A DNA stretch of 64,000 bases from JBGTGG01 sp041746855 (GTDB lineage Bacteria > Bacteroidota > Bacteroidia > Cytophagales > Cyclobacteriaceae): assembly GCA_041746855.1 (NCBI GenBank), contig JBGTGG010000467.1, positions 1 through 64,000 of the forward strand. Direction: 5' to 3'. The notes beneath the pieces are model-generated. The model had not been told where the DNA came from. It did not search any database and saw nothing but the letters and a program-made list of their open reading frames with translations. Within the stretch, counting starts at the first letter, position 1. Each line of letters starts with the position of its first letter. Both the position numbers and the translations under genes were made by a program. Of the stretch, positions 63,615-64,000 are shown piece after piece.

Positions 63615-64000
63615 AGATTGTAATTCTTACACAATATTTTTTACCGGAAATGGGTGCGCCTCAAAACCGTTTATTTGATCTTGCAAAAGGTCTTATGGAA
63701 TTGGGTTGGGAAGTAAGCGTAGTCACGGGGATGCCAAACTATCCACATGGAAAGATATTCGAATCACACAGCGGTAAATTTACACAGACCGATTGGATTG
63801 AAAATATTGAAGTAAAGAGATACTGGCTTTATCCATCCAACGCACCCACTGCATTGCCAAGAATTTTGAGTATGCTATCGTTTTCAATGTCGAGTCTTTT
63901 CTCTTTGTTTTTTATTCGAAAAAAGAAGCCGGACTACCTGTTTGTGGAAAGTCCTCCGCTTACCTTAGGTTTTTCTGGATGGATATTGTCAATACTATCG
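63611..64000 (+). CDS. glycosyltransferase family 4, WbuB-like (5' part, cut by window end)
   Basis: 130 codons are open from ATG 63611 to the window edge. It begins MKIVILTQYFLPEMGAPQNR, with VVTGMPNYPHGKIF and YLFVESPPLTLGFSGW. This is the N-terminal domain of WbuB-type GT4 enzymes that add amino sugars such as L-FucNAc. The donor site lies outside the window. Confidence 0.88.
   Translation, partial: MKIVILTQYFLPEMGAPQNRLFDLAKGLMELGWEVSVVTGMPNYPHGKIFESHSGKFTQTDWIENIEVKRYWLYPSNAPTALPRILSMLSFSMSSLFSLFFIRKKKPDYLFVESPPLTLGFSGWILSILS

Overview
The window is a gene-dense stretch of a Bacteroidota chromosome, most likely order Cytophagales. The evidence is a SusC/SusD pair, UpxY-type antitermination, a Nudix-type sugar regulator, few Shine-Dalgarno sequences, many GTG/TTG starts, and intergenic repeats of a kind common in this phylum. 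No tRNA, rRNA, CRISPR array, insertion sequence or phage gene was seen. Assignments come from reading motifs by eye; no database search was run.

Layout. (1) 1-4587, minus strand: two stand-alone receiver proteins and a very large CheB-CheR-PAS-histidine kinase that runs off the left edge. (2) 5201-7384: a DUF5996 protein, a YjdI-like [4Fe-4S] protein, a YjdJ-like acetyltransferase broken by a stop codon, and an exported VOC protein. (3) 7506-13824: a TetR regulator with a complete TolC/AcrA/AcrB-type efflux operon, closed by a terminator. (4) 14056-15749: an XRE-ImmA/IrrE plus PIN (DUF4411) toxin-antitoxin-like pair lying between attC-like motifs. (5) 16400-25158: SusC, SusD, a lipoprotein alkaline phosphatase, a phosphodiesterase-like/alkaline phosphatase fusion and a Nudix-derived regulator, which together look like a phosphoester-scavenging locus. 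(6) 25163-29161, minus strand: an alpha/beta hydrolase, a small membrane protein and a penicillin-acylase-family enzyme. (7) 29237-35714: kdsC, an SLC13-type permease, cysC, cysD, cysN, a GxxExxY protein and cysQ, which take up and activate sulfate to PAPS and recycle PAP. (8) 35931-64000: a surface polysaccharide cluster entirely on the plus strand. It starts with an UpxY-like antiterminator and a winged-helix gene, continues with wza, wzc, wzm, wzt, and then about twenty genes for glycosyl transfer, methylation, amidation, acetylation, deacetylation, sulfation and polymerisation. It runs off the right edge.

How the parts fit. The sulfate-activation genes lie directly upstream of the polysaccharide cluster, and the cluster contains a PAPS-type sulfotransferase at 53402. 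The plausible joint product is a sulfated exopolysaccharide or capsule, with CysQ removing the PAP by-product. The export machinery mixes Wza/Wzc with a Wzm/Wzt ABC transporter and a Wzy/ligase-like protein. A run of ten G in an AT-rich membrane-protein gene between wzm and wzt is a candidate phase-variation switch. The SusCD-phosphatase locus and the paired motifs around the toxin-antitoxin module are the other points most worth following.
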